Source: Aplidium turbinatum (lineage: Eukaryota > Chordata > Ascidiacea > Aplousobranchia > Polyclinidae). From it: a DNA stretch of 64,000 nt. The stretch covers positions 28,608,498 to 28,672,497 of the forward strand of contig OU964921.1 in assembly GCA_918807975.1 (NCBI GenBank). The letters are read 5' to 3'. This document shows, piece by piece, positions 11,461 to 24,653 of the stretch. The position numbers were made by a program, and so were the translations under genes. The notes beneath the pieces were generated by a model that had not been told where the DNA came from, ran no database searches, and worked only from the letters and a program-made list of their open reading frames with translations. Every line of letters begins with the position of its first letter. The first letter of the stretch is position 1.

Positions 11461-11651
11461 ATGGCTCTGGGGTTTCTCCAACTCAAGTGTATGGTGGTCT
11501 CATGTCAATGCCCGCAGGATCAGGCTGGAGGGGAGAGGCTAGCCATAATCATGCAATGACAGACTTTCGAACACATACACTTCCTCATTTGCCTTCCAAC
11601 ACACCCCAAAGTAACCCCTACAGTACTTACTCCCTCACAAATTTCCCCTAA
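11461..11651 (+). CDS. Hox4: Hox4-type homeobox gene, terminal coding exon
   Basis: The acceptor ccatttcttgttgcag lies at the end of a pyrimidine-rich run. The two first bases complete a GAT (Asp) codon with the G left by the previous exon. The exon encodes 63 residues rich in Gly, Ser, Pro, Thr and His (start DGSGVSPTQVYGGLMSMPAG, end YSTYSLTNFP) and stops at TAA 11649-11651. With the other three exons it gives a homeodomain protein with about 200 residues after the homeodomain, long for a Hox4 protein. The reading frame also runs upstream to an ATG at 11424, but that part is the intron side of the acceptor. Confidence 0.88.
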
Positions 11652-11688
11652 AGAAAACAATTACATTCGGATGATATGACTGAGAAAG

Positions 11689-11694
11689 AATAAA
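11689..11694 (+). terminator. Polyadenylation signal of the Hox4-type gene
   Basis: AATAAA lies 38 bases after the TAA stop codon, at the distance expected for a short 3' UTR. Cleavage would fall near 11705-11720. Other AATAAA words are common in this AT-rich DNA, so longer 3' UTR forms cannot be excluded. Confidence 0.6.
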
Positions 11695-14600
11695 GATGAC
11701 AGCCCAATATGCATTATATAAGCTCAGGAAAAGAAAAACATGCTTTGTTGAGTGGTTGTAATAAAATCAATCTCAACGTACGTCAGTAGTCAAAACTGGT
11801 TTGAAGAAACTACAACCGGTTTAGAAAACGTCGACTACCCTGAATTTTACGGTTGTCAGACCACTCGACAAGCGACAGCTCAGCAAGTAGATTTCAGCTA
11901 CTGCCAAGTCAGTAAATGCTGTTTCAGCTCGGACTTGCTTGGTCATCGCTTGTTGACTTGATTTTGCTGACTTGTGACATTCTAAGTGTCGGCTTGCTCA
12001 GTTGTTACTTTTTCAGTTACATCATTTTACCAACTTCAGCCACTTGCTGAAATGTTACTAGCTCAGTTGCCAATTGTTCAACTGCCATGAGCTCAGTTCA
12101 AAACTGCTGACTTTGTGACTTGAATCTTGTTTGCGTTTCATTCGATTGAATGTCAAATTCATCGCAATTATACATTGTAATTTTTGTTAAAAGAACGTAA
12201 TCGCAAACATTTATCATTAATCTATTTGTATCATAAACAAATTGTTATTTTACAATGTATTTCTTCTACGGTACAGTGTTGCAATATTATTAAATCGTTT
12301 TGTGCATTTGTTCAACCTGTACGGTACGCGTTCCACCATTTCGTCTTTGCTGAAAGCAACTTGTGCACTATGTAGAACCTTCTTCATGATGTTATGAGCT
12401 CTCAAACATTCTTTTTGTGTTTCGACAAGTGTCAATGGAGTCATTAATTTAATAATTTATTAAAAAAATTGTGTGTTTTCAATGCTCAGCTCATAAAATT
12501 GTGCTGCGTAGTTGTTCTTTTGTTTATGTTGAGACTGTCATTTTATTATCATTAAAAGTATGGTTAGTTGCTTTCAAATAAATAGAATAAGAATGAATTG
12601 AAGTGCTTGTACTTTCATCAGTTAGCCTACAAATTCCAAGTTTTATGGCATGGTTTGTCGTGTGAAAAGAATGTAATTTAAAATGGACAACGTCATTCTG
12701 ATTCCTTATTTTCCAACTTTGGCGTTTGGGATGACAAGCTTTTCCAAACTCGTCGTGATTTTTCAAATAAAATTTTTCTGCGATCGCGTTTACCTCATAG
12801 TAAAAGTTTATTCCAATTAAATAGAAATAACAGGAGCTCAAAAGGGTATGAAACTATTTGTATATGTGCTACATAACTGGTTGACTATCTTGACACATTT
12901 CAATAAAAAAATGACATTATATTTTATGACATTTATTGATTCTCAACATTTAAATGAGTGAATCTACTTTGAAATATTTCATTTGGCTAAAACGCGGTTT
13001 CAATAGTCAAGTAACAACAGTGAGGATGTGCACTGAGTTGGTCATAAAAATTTTTAAACTTTGTAATTCAAAATTTTAAATATGGTCTAGTCTGCATTGA
13101 TTTTTATCTACAAAAGTGTTTTGTATGCTATAAGCTTCTTTTGACAATGTGGGGTACAGCCTGAATGGAAGTATGCATAGTTACAGAAGAAGGTATAAGC
13201 ATCAATAGCAAGCAACCGAAAGGAAAATTTTCAATGATCCCAGTTTGAAAATTAAAAGAATTATTCGCACAAGTAAAACTTCGCAGCAGTTTCTCCAAAT
13301 CATGTTCACGGAAATATAGTTGCATATTCTATTCTTTGCCGTTTATAAATTACTTTCTTAAAAATATCTTCGAAAGTTTCGAACAGCAGCAATATAAAGA
13401 TACATTTTGTGATCATTGTTTCTGTTTCAAATCATTGTTTTTTTTTTCATTTTGGTCCAAAGCCAACGGGACTCCTAATGCCGCGTTGTAAGCATTTAAC
13501 ACAAGAGAGTGGTATTTAAAAGAAAGCAATTGGAAATGCAATGACATTACCGTGTATATTTGATTCGTTTTTTTATTACAAGAAAACATATCCAACCTTT
13601 TTTTTGCTTTAAACTCACCTTAGTCTACTAAACATAAAAATTTGACATCTGCAATATAATCAATGTTTTTTGGACTTTTATTTTATATCACAATATAGTT
13701 TGTGCACCACAAGGCAAAGCAACTAAATGTTGCCTGCAGTACTTTCAACACAAGTGAAACGTAAAGAAAACATAGCTTGTAGGCTACTTTTATTTTTCAA
13801 CTCCTCAACTTGTTATAATTTTAAGACATTTTTTTAAGTGTTCAATTATTGTAGCCTAATTTTTGCATAAACGATTTTAACATACAAAAAGTAACCAAAC
13901 CCAAATGAATGTCAAATCACCAGCTCAAACCTGCATTCGGTTTTCAGATAAGCCATTGCTACTTCGCTTTGACCGCCATTTATGAGAAAGTCGCTGAAGT
14001 AAAGTTTAAGAGAAATGTTAAAGCTTTGCGTTGTGCCATTATTACTGGTTTTTATTTATTCTGTGGGACTAAATCAGTGCAATCAATGAGCTGGTTTAAT
14101 TATGCTTCTTTAACTCATTCCCTTTCATCTAACCTTGGCTGAGTTTGTCAAGACCTGCATGAATTGGCTTGAGACGACATATTGAGTCTGGCACATGCCA
14201 AAACAGCAAATTTAGTTTTGTGACTGTATGATGTAAATTGTTAGATGTTTCCTTTAACGATACGTTTTAATTAGTTAACAACACAGACCGTGCTTTTAAC
14301 ATAATATTTTGACTTCAATATTTGGCATTCAATGGCATTCAACCGCTCAATGAAAAAAAAAAAACGGTATAAAAGCGAGGGCGTTTACATTTTGAAAACA
14401 ATAGGCCTACTTTAAAATGCTTGACACTCTTGCACGTACTTGCAATTATATCATTTATATAAGTATTTTGTAGCTCTAACAAATTTGCAATTCTGGAGGT
14501 CAGGGATTCGGCAAAATAGAAGGGAAAACAAAAGAAATAAAATGTGAATACGTCGCAGCATGAAAGAATTTGATTAAATAACATGATATGTTCTTTTGGT

Positions 14601-17600
14601 GCAAACTGAGCTAAGTATCACAAAATGTGTGAGGTGATCTTCTGCTTTTATTCCGACGTTTCATCAATCTGAATCGTCTGACTTCTTCAATGGGTTAGGT
14701 CAGGTATCTAACTAATCATAGTACTTAACTATCGTGTTATTTAACTAAATGCCTGGTTAATAGCCTATTTTAAACAATTTAATTGTTGAATCGTACATAC
14801 GTGATAAGTCAGACGAAAGAATACCTAGCCTCTTGAGGTCACTCTTAAGTTAAAGTGAAAATAGCAGCGCTGCAAACAACTGTCAAACTTAAGTTTTGAC
14901 TTTGTAGTTATTTGAAGCAAGAAAAAAACTGCATTAATATAATAAGCTGAAGATGCTATTACTATAGCGAAATCGATTCTTAACTTAATAAATTACACTA
15001 AGAGGTTAGATTGTTGTGCAAATGCCAGCATTTGATGAATGCAAAATAGCAGTACCTGCATTAATATATGACATAAAAGCAGAAAGTTAAAGCTAAGCAT
15101 TTGTTCCATGTCTCCAATTGATACATATTCTATATCCACAAAAAGTCAGAAAATTGTCATGTTGAGTCATTTTACAAGTAAAAATTACGGTTACAAAACT
15201 TTGTTTTCTCGATAAAAAATTAAAAAAAAAACTCTCATAGGTAAAATCGATTAGGCTTACTGGTTTAGTTAGAAGTGTCAGCCCCTAACACAGCTTGCGT
15301 AATGTTAACGTGAGCTTGCGTAAGCCTGAGAATACCAATGTAAATTTCAATGGAATAAGAAATTTGTTTAATCATCCACCCATAAGAAAGTTTGTAACTA
15401 AGCACGATCTTCATTTGCACTGCCGATTAAAAACTGGCCTGCGTTTATTGGAAGTTCAAATTTGCTTCTCAAATTTTGGGCTTGGTCTGTTTTATTGACC
15501 AAAAATAGACCGTTCATCGTTTTCAACTATTTTCGTACGTGCTTTCGAGGAAAGAAACTTAAGTCAAGCGTTAAGGTCAAAAAAAAGTTAGCAATTTTTC
15601 ACTGGCTCCATGTTGAAAACATGTTTTGACGTAAGTACCATTTTCAAGAATTGTTTCAAAGCAATGCTTTTCCAAAACTTGCAAACGTTGGTTAAATGTC
15701 TGAAAATCAATGCATTTGCCTTGAGCTGTGCAATATATCTTCATCTCAAATCTGCTGTCTTCAAATAATACCAATCTGTAACATAACACATCACACATTT
15801 AAGCCATGTCCTGGCCATTCACAACAGTTTTCACCGCACACAAACAATCATTAGATTTTCTTTTTTTGAGTTTGTTTGCTGGGAAAATAATGCTAATTTT
15901 TTGTTAATTTAATTCAATCTCGTTTTTGTTTGAGGTGGGCGTCGTTGTGCAAGCGGTATCGATGAAATGCCTGGCTGTTTGAGGCATATGAAGACATATT
16001 GAATTTAGACAATGGCAAATTGAGTTAAGTTCCACCAGCAAGTGAGATAGATTGTTGATTAGTTAAAATTTAATGGCTACGTTTAGGTAATCTTCTAGTA
16101 ACTAAACAGACATTTGCCGCTGGCAAAAGTTCAAGATGGCTATTAATCGTTGAATTTTCATAAGACCGAAAGATTTTTGTCAACTTAAAGGTATAATTGT
16201 TTTCTACAGAAACGAAGAAAACCGTTAATTGAAAATAATCGAGAAAAAATTGGAAAGAAATAAAAGACCAAAGCTGCGATTCGACAGGAGATCCTTTGAT
16301 TCAAACAAATTAGTTTAACATGTCATTTGTTTGTAAAGTCCTGCTACGCCATTACGGCTGAGTGATTCCAACTTAATGAAACATTTCTCTTAAGAGAATT
16401 TAAGGGTTCCCGAAATTGAACACCTAAACGGTGTAAATTTCAATTCCGAAAACTGTCGCTAAATTAAACAACAATCCAGCAGAACTCTTAGAACAAAGTA
16501 TGAATAAAGCCTACGTTTTCAGCTGTTATCACGTGTGTGGATAATAATCGAAATTTAGCTATTAAAATAAAATTTGCCAAACGACGTTTGAAGTGCCTAC
16601 ATGTGATTGGGCATCGCAGGGTATGCGAGGTAGTGTACAACATTGCGCATTTAATATTTGAATACAATACAAGATTGAAGTTGAAGGCTTGAAAGAGAAG
16701 TGTGTTTCGTAATTTCTATTGCTGTATTCTTCTATCTGCCCTGAACTCATTTTAAATTATATTGTCATGGCATCAGCAATGCTGTTATACCTTGTTTATT
16801 GATGATACGTCACATATAAAAGCAAAAGTGTTGAATAGGAATATCATGCAGTTGATCTCACAATACGATTGCAGTTGTTTACAAGACTTTCTAAAAATTC
16901 TGTACATATGTTATAAAGAAGTTGGTAATATTTTGTACGGTCGGAAAAAAACAGTTTAAAAATAAAAAAAGGTTTTACTTTTTTCCACACAAATTTACAA
17001 CCAAGATAAAATGTAGCCTATGTGCACTGTGCAGGGTTTGGCCACGGTTTGAACAGATATTTAGTAAAGATGTTTTACGCTTGCATATTTAATAAACTAA
17101 TACAGAAAGAATTACCTAAGTTATGCTTTTAATAACTGTTACTCACAACCAATGCCACCCCAAAGAATTGCAACAGGTCTTATTACTTTGCAGTTTTGTG
17201 GTTTTCCAACAAGGAATATTTTTACAGCTAAAATGTCGCTGTGTCACTTTTGATGATCCAAATCCCAATAGCTACACAACATGCTACTTCTTTAAAATCG
17301 TCAGGATCAAGTGGATTAAATGAAAAGTCACCTAAATGTGTTCAGATATTAAATTATTGGAGCCCTTCCACGATTTGCCTTTCAGAAAGAATTTATTCAA
17401 AATGGCGGACAATCCGGGTCGAGCCCCGTAATTAAATTTGAAGATCAATGGCTGAGGAATCAAAGCAGTCTGAATCGATCCCTTCCAGGTGCGTGAGTTT
17501 GCCTCGTCATTGTGGTTTGCAGTCCACGTGGTTGTTTTAATTGTGAATTGTTGCTCCTTTATTGCTAAGAACGTTCTTGTCTTCAATGAGGCCAAATATC

Positions 17601-17900
17601 CATAACATTTTACTCACCAAGTTCAGCCATGCTCTCACACAAAGTGATATACTGTTAACATTGTTTCAAATGTTTTACCATTGATCGTAGACTATCAACC
17701 TTGTCGGTGACATGGCCTTCAAGCTCTTTGACATGTTTTATATTACCAGAGGTCTTACATTGCAAATGTGCAAAGTTGTAGTAATATTTTCGAAATATTT
17801 TATTTTTCACAAAATATTTCGTTTTGTTCCTTTTCGTATTTTTAAAGGAGAGCGACACATTTCATTTAAGGTAAAGTAGAATATTGCGCATGAATAACCG

Positions 17901-17923
17901 TTTTTTTTTTTTTTTTTTTTTTT
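17901..17923. repeat. Poly-T run
   Basis: An uninterrupted run of 23 T. It could be the poly-A tail of a minus-strand retroposon, but no retroposon body was recognised beside it. Confidence 0.9.
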
Positions 17924-20351
17924 ATCTTATAGTGTGTTAGACTACCTTGACATTTCCGAAATGGTTTTCTGGTAATTTGTATAAAAGCTAATGCATTAGT
18001 ATAACGTCTAAACTGAAAGCCATGAGGTTACTTTTACCTCTGTGTCTGTATGTTGTTGAGTTTTAGAAATTAGACCACACAAACAAGGCGTTAATAATTT
18101 GATAGATATTGCATGAGCGCTTTCGTATCGTCAGATTACGCACAGTACGCAGTGACAACTATGATTAATTTGTAGATACTGTTTTTGTGGATTACCAAAC
18201 GCTGAAATATTTTAGTAAATATGTTCTAAAATTATCTTTTTGACGCATGGTATTAGTATGGTTGCTTTTGAAAAGTGTATGGTTGTCAACGCAACATGTA
18301 CCGTCATAATTACGTCATGACTGGCGTGGAGTAACCTTTTCGGATCTCTTTGTCAACTGTAGCTTGACCGATCAATGACCTTTCCGCACAGTTCTTTGGT
18401 GATCGATTGTTGAATCGGTTTCTAACAATTTCTTTATGTCAATCCGGAAAAACGCCATGCAAAGCTATAGAGTTTCTCTAAAAAGATGTTGTTTTTTCCC
18501 TCTGTATTTTCAACCGTTTGTTTCTCATCCTCAGTCGTTGAATAAGCAGACTTTAAACGATTTCTGAACTGTTTCTTAGGGCATTTGTTAAAGGCATCAA
18601 CTCAATCACAACAAAGATAAACGCTTGTCTCAGGTTGATTTGAAATACAAACCTTTAATTAAAACCAGTTTGCTGACTGTAAATCTATATAAAGAAAATG
18701 CCTCAAATCTGACAAGCAGGCATGAGTGAAGAAGAGTCGGAAAACAATGTATGACACTGTTTTCATGATGGGATATTTAGCGTTTGTTGTTATTCGTAGG
18801 ATTCGTGTATATCGTTTGCAGCACCAAAGCAAATTTTGAAAACTTAAATATAAATTACTATTTACTGTATTACTCGTTCAGCTTTGTTTCAAAACAAGAT
18901 ACCGTTTGTCTGTTTTGTAGAACTTAATAAGTCATAACAACGTTCTGCAAGCATAACAATGTAGCTATCTTTAAAACGACAAATTTTAAAATTAATTTTT
19001 CTATTTCATAAACAAATCATTTCTACAACTTTTTGACCTGATCAACGAATTATCCTTGATCATCGTAGACGCATACAAATTTACAAAACGCGAGTTTAGC
19101 AAGACCCTATTGTCCCATTTCAGGTTTATCAATTTTAGTACGAAATGCTTTTACACATGTTATTAAGATGTCTGTGAGCAACCGAGCATACCCAACAACA
19201 TACTTAGTAAAATTTTCAGTGCTTCCGCAAGATGTCCCTATAACTCTTTATTTCTACAAGCTATTGTCTCTGCAATCTTGCTTTTGCTCACCGATTGAAA
19301 ATATTTACCTTTTGATTGGTTTGCACTTTCAGACTATAACTGATTGGAAAAAGTAATTAATTTAATGTAAATGATGACCCTGGTCCCTGGGACTATATTG
19401 TTATGACACTGCATGATATATTTGAGAGCAGACTCAGGAGTTCACTTGTCTTACCCTAAAAAGCCTTTAATACCAGGCATGACACTGAACAATGTCTTTT
19501 CAGACATTATCTTTAAGGAAATAAAAAAAAGTCAAAAGTCATGTAAATTTCACTTTGTGTGGAGCTACATGTACTTGAGAGGTTACTGTTGTTTTTTTAT
19601 TTATTAGTTAATTTATTCATATCAGTTTGTATCCTCTGTGGAACTTCTCTCGTATCATGGGCCAATTTTATAGGTGTTTGTCGATACACCCGTTCATTTG
19701 CTTTGAATAATAATATTTGTGTTAGATCCAAAACAGTAACCACATTGGTAAATAATTAAAACTTGTGGAACGCTATTTTTAAAATTGGCAGGAGCGCTGA
19801 GATTTTTAGTAAAGCAAAGGTGCGTATCTTAAAATTCACATTCTATTGCATATTTGAATTTTGATCTTTTTATGAAATGATAAGTCATTACTCATTACAT
19901 TATCACAATCATGTGGCATAGCATATTTGCACAAAAGGTAACTGCCGTTCCTTTGTGGGATATATCTTTGCAGCCATGGCGTGATCAGAACTTCTCTTCT
20001 GAATTTGACATGCCCAAGTTGAAACTGAATTTTCCATTGTGAGAACACCAACTCCACTCATTTGTTAATTTTGCCGCCTCAGTGCAGAAACACGTTGTTT
20101 GGGTTTCAGCAGAAAGTTATGTCTTGTAGGGATCTACGATGTCGCATTTACAAGAAATATTCTCCCACTTATTTGGACTCTGCAGAAACCTCAGTATTTC
20201 TTTTATCACCTTTTTGCTTCTGTTTTAAATTTTTAGATGTTAGTGATTGAATGTTGTAATTGTTGTTTTGAATTTCTCTGAAGTCTTAATTTGTATTTTT
20301 TTATGAACATTTTTTTCAAACCGATGATGTTTTTTCACTTGCAAAAGATTG

Positions 20352-20426
20352 TGTTTCGCTTTTAGCAGCATGATCGTTGCTTACTCCACAATGTAGATAT
20401 TAACAACCTGTTTTAGCCTGATGCTG
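20352..20426. repeat. Half copy of the 50.9-kb fold-back element
   Basis: About 75 bp (from gtttcgcttttagcagcatg through cacaatgtagatattaac to ctgttttagcctgatgctg) match the reverse complement of the right arm of the fold-back element at 50910-51090, with scattered substitutions. Only one arm is present. Confidence 0.7.
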
Positions 20427-20569
20427 TGAGTTCGTTGTAGTAATAGCGATATGCTCTAGCTTTCGGAACACAGTTCTCTAGTCATGTGCTATGACGAACT
20501 TTCTTCACTAGTGTCTATGGAACTTTAATATTTTTCGAGCAGAATCAATGCTTATACGTTTGGTAGCTG

Positions 20570-20734
20570 AAGAGTTGAATTAAATGAACGGAGAGGCAAG
20601 AAAGTCCAATTTCGTGCCACTTTCAACGACATCATTGAGCGTCTTGCCAAGACGTAGCCATGCACTCTGAATGGGAGTCAAACTAATGTACTTCAATCCT
20701 CGTTCTGATGATCTCATCACTGAGCTGTAAAGCA
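20570..20734 (-). mobile_element. Candidate tRNA-derived SINE
   Basis: On the minus strand an A-box-like word (cagctcagtgatgaga, 20727-20712) is followed 42 bases later by a B-box-like word (agtttgactccc, 20684-20673), the spacing of an RNA polymerase III tRNA promoter. Downstream is gtcttggcaagacgctcaat, like the segment that follows the tRNA head in many tRNA-derived SINEs. The head does not fold into a full cloverleaf. The 3' limit is a guess. Confidence 0.45.
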
Positions 20735-22217
20735 GTTGCAAGTTACATGAAACCACGTGACAGAACGACCATGATCAGGGCAGACATTTTCTTAAAACGC
20801 CATTTTTAGATAGGATTATTACCAGATATGCATTAAATATGCAAATAAGATGTAAACATTAGTCTTTTCATACATCAGTGTCATTAAGGAGACAAGCATT
20901 GGTGCACCTCAACCGTCTTCAAACGTGCGTTGGAGTCTTCTTCCCAACCGTTCAGTAATTGGGAGTGACATTTTCTTCCTCTTGCCGATGTGGTGCTGAG
21001 GTAGGCCTACAGATTTCAGACCCTTTCATTAACAAGCTTACAATCTTGAATCCACCTAAGATACAGAAGGGGTCTGTATGTTTTGTGTCTCAAAGGAGCA
21101 CAAAGATTATTTTGGCAGCTTTCCCGTCCAATCCATTTCTATCTTTGCAGCAAGAAGGTTTTACCTTGCAGATGCAAAAACAATATCATGATAAAAAATA
21201 GAACACCATTTACAAGATTAAAAAAACTATTACAAACAACTAATCTTTCAATCTTGTTCAACTTTTGAAGCAAGTTTTGTTGTTTAACTTCGCTTCAATT
21301 TCAGTTGATTCAGAACAGCACCAAAAGTAGTACCGGTAGCTATATCAATAGCGTGACAAACCGGCAATTCATTATAAATCTCTTGCCAGCTGTGACGCAG
21401 CTTGAGACCATTGTTTGGTTCAGCTCCGGCAATTTGGCATGATTCTTTAATGAATTTTCGATTTTGAAGATACATTCCAAGCGCAAATTTAAAATTTATA
21501 AAGAATAATATCATCAAAGAATCTTGGAGTGAGGGGTTAAATAGAAATGCTTCAAAAACCAGTTGGAGAGATCACATTACAAAACCATCGTTATCTTGTT
21601 GCGGGAAGACTCACAATTGTCGCAATTCATGAAAGAAGCTAATCCATTAACCTAGGTCAGGTTAGTCTCCAGAGTCAGCCTTAAAACGCAACAGGGGGAG
21701 GACAAAAGACAACATGTGAGCGGTTCACTGCCAAACGGCAATTTTACGCCCTTTAGCTCGAGTGATCAATCAAACTGACAATGTTTGCAAACCGTATGTT
21801 GTTCGTACGACACAATCGCTTGATGACAATTTTGATTTTTGACTTGGCTCTAGAAATTCACCTCTCGCTGCTTCAAGTGTGTTTTCACTGGTAACTCGAT
21901 ATGCAAAAAGCTACTACTTTTACCATCTCCACTTTTACTGGACGACTATTGGTAGTTGTGCAGCACCGTATTCTACTGTATTAGAACAAACCAAACATAT
22001 TTTTTTGTATTTTACTCATAGCAGTCTATTTTTAAAGTAAACGTAGTCCCGCCTTCGTATGCCTAAATTCTATGAAATCTGAGACAAGACTTCTAACACC
22101 AAATCCGCTTTTAATTCCATTCTATACACAACACGAATTGCTGTATATCTAGATTTCGAGTATTAAACTCTTTTCAGTACAGCTTGAAATGAATAAACAC
22201 TACAATAAACCAGTATA
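20735..22217. other. Intergenic, nothing recognised
   Basis: No gene, RNA or repeat recognised. The open frames at 20959-21201 (+) and 21284-21517 (-) have no recognised family and are near chance length. Confidence 0.4.
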
Positions 22218-22219
22218 TA

Positions 22220-22447
22220 CAGGGTGACCCAGAAAGATGCGTACCCATGAAAATTTCAATTGTGACTTTGATTGAAAAGCTATTTATTTCAAATTACAAC
22301 CACACATTATTCAGTTTATGGAAAACCATTGACCAGAGTTTCAGCTTTTTTTGTCAATTTTTAGTCAATTTGTGGCTTTCCCAAGATGTGTTCCAAATGT
22401 GAAAAAATCGAATAAAACATGGGTACGCATCTTTTTGGGTCACCCTG
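22220..22447. mobile_element. Mariner/Tc1-type MITE, 228 bp
   Basis: Terminal inverted repeats of about 28 bp start CAGGGTGACCCAGAAAGATG (left) and CAGGGTGACCCAAAAAGATG (right, reverse complement), continuing CGTACCCATG on both sides. TA dinucleotides flank both ends (22218-22219, 22448-22449), the TA target duplication of this superfamily. CAGGGTG is a common mariner terminus. The interior of about 170 bp encodes nothing. Confidence 0.88.
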
Positions 22448-22449
22448 TA

Positions 22450-24653
22450 TAATGCGAAATAGAACTCTCTATCTCAAAGCAAAACTGTTTCTTAAGAAAT
22501 AATGTTAGAATAGAAATCGTTATACAAACTGCAAGCATCGTTTGGAAAACAAAAATGATGAAAGTACGTAAGCTAAACCTGTAATCGGCTACTAACTCCA
22601 TAGGAATGGATTGCAATGCGTTTCTTGCCAGTTTCGTGACATTTTTAGTTGTTTTTTGACATTTTCTGTATTTAAGTAGCCAATTCAAGTTATCAAATGA
22701 TATTGAAACTTGTGAAAATTACTGAAATAAGTCAAAGACATCTAGCAAGAGGCAACAAAAGATGACTACTGAATGAGTAGAAAATAAAATAAGTGGAGCT
22801 GAAGGGGTTTCCTCAGTAATTTTTGACAATTAAGTTTTGCTTTGGTTGCTTTTTGCATAGTAACAAAACTTCTTTTTTTAAAACATGGACTTAATATTTG
22901 AACATGATCATCAAATCAAGGCCAAATTTTTATTAAAATAGAATTTGAACCCTTTGATAACTAACGTTTTGGAAATTTTCTCTGATTCTAATAGATATTG
23001 GTTCGATTCCAGGTCTGGTCATACCAAAGATTTTAAAAAATGATACCGATTGTTTTTTGCTTTTTTATTGCACATCGCTCAGATGTCAAAGTAGACACCA
23101 CTAACCCTTGCATGTTTACATTTTTCCATATAAAATGGAAATGTTACCTGACTTATCATTAATGCGTTCGCCCCGGGAGCCGTTTACACACCTAGACACT
23201 TAGCAGGCACACCATACTTACATGGATAATACCTACCAGGCAGACGGAGACTTGACCGAAGGGACCCACTGCGGTAAATGGTAATCTTATATAATCTTTT
23301 ATTTATAAATCTTATATCCACAGATACCAATTGTGTTCTTTCAACTTATCATGCTTTTTGTGTTCGGATGCACAGAATTTCTATGCGGAAAACATATTTT
23401 CTAAATTGCTGTAAAAACCAAAATGTTTGCAACAGTATTTTGAATTGTTCGAAAGTTTCTAAACTTTGTTCAAAACTTTCTCGAGTCACAAGGCACTATT
23501 GTGCTCAGAAAATTGTTTAAAAACAATCGAAACATTACAGGGGTACCCACTGCACATGCTGCATGCTGATTGCTGAAGTATGATAATCTTAAATCTTCCA
23601 ACAGTGAGAAAAAGGGATAATAGCTCTGTTTTCACAGCGCTGCTTGCTAAAGCGTTTTTCTGACTTACAGTTACACCCAATCATTGCTACCAATACTTCA
23701 AGCTCTCAAGTCACAATTTGATGACTTTCTATTGTAATGATATTCTTTGGCAAAAATATGACTAGAACTTGTTCTAATCACTATGTGAAACATTCTTTTT
23801 TTTCTTACTTCTGTATAATGTCATCAAGATACGTCAATTTAGATTTACATTTTTAGCACGTGGCAAAGCAAACTCCTTTCTTGATCGGGTTCTCACCTAA
23901 AATACAATTTCGTTTTTGCTCTATATTACCGGAATGGGTTAATATATAGTAGGTACAGCAGATCACTTGTGAAACCTACTTTTGCGTTTTTTTGTAATTA
24001 ATTAGGCACCGTGTTTGTCCAAGCCTGGAATCAAACTACTTTTTTATCTTGTCACGTGGATCTGTTCAATTTGACAACTGTGAAATGTTGGAAACAGCGC
24101 TTTTTGACATTGTTAGAAAATGTTTTTCACATTTCATACTTGTCGCAATTTGTGACCAATCAATTAATTAATTATTATTTGTAGCTTGTCTTTGAATAGT
24201 GCTGTTCAGACGCTTCGCTAAGTCATTTTTTTAGATTTAGGTCCTTTTAAACCACCTTAACACAAGCCCGATTGATTTGAAGTTTCTACACATGATTTTT
24301 TTCCCTTTTAGCAAGGTGTGCTCAACTTAAAGAAATATAGGCACTACGGCACTTTTAGGCTTTTATGGGACTTTTTTTGATCATTAAAGACAGCTCCAAA
24401 CTGTTTCCTTTGAAAAAATTTTTTTTAGCCAGATTTAATGCAGCCAAGTTACAGTAACTAATATTGAACAGTAAATTTACCTTTCTCTTCTAAAACTTGT
24501 TACTCATGTATTTTTCATTTGTACCGTATTTGAGTTATCTAACTCGCATGGTCAACTTTAACGAATTATGTATGCCCATCAACACAAAGGGCAGCCTTTG
24601 TCCCTTAGGGGAGGTGTTTTTTATTTGTCTACCCAAAAACTGGATTTTGTATA
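22450..24653. other. Intergenic, with GC-rich patch and lone B-box word
   Basis: No gene recognised. GGTTCGATTCC at 23000-23010 is a perfect tRNA B-box word but lacks a convincing A box at the right distance. 23155-23275 is clearly more GC-rich than its surroundings and is described under findings. Confidence 0.4.

Larger units (their letters stand above)
11721..20559. other. Intergenic DNA downstream of the Hox4-type gene
   Basis: No gene is recognised in this 8.8-kb stretch. 11860-12125 is an irregular low-complexity patch with repeated words such as cagctcag, tgacttg and cagttg. A run of 23 T lies at 17901-17923. A partial fold-back repeat lies at 20352-20426. The open frames present are of the length and composition that chance gives in AT-rich DNA. 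Position directly behind a Hox gene makes regulatory DNA possible, but nothing visible proves it. Confidence 0.5.

Noticed and set aside
20700-20726. Box C/D snoRNA (TGATGAT and CTGA words)
   Set aside because: The boxes are too close together, and the words fall inside the tRNA-like head read on the other strand.
22955-23020. tRNA gene around GGTTCGATTCC
   Set aside because: No convincing A box at the correct distance and no acceptor stem pairing.
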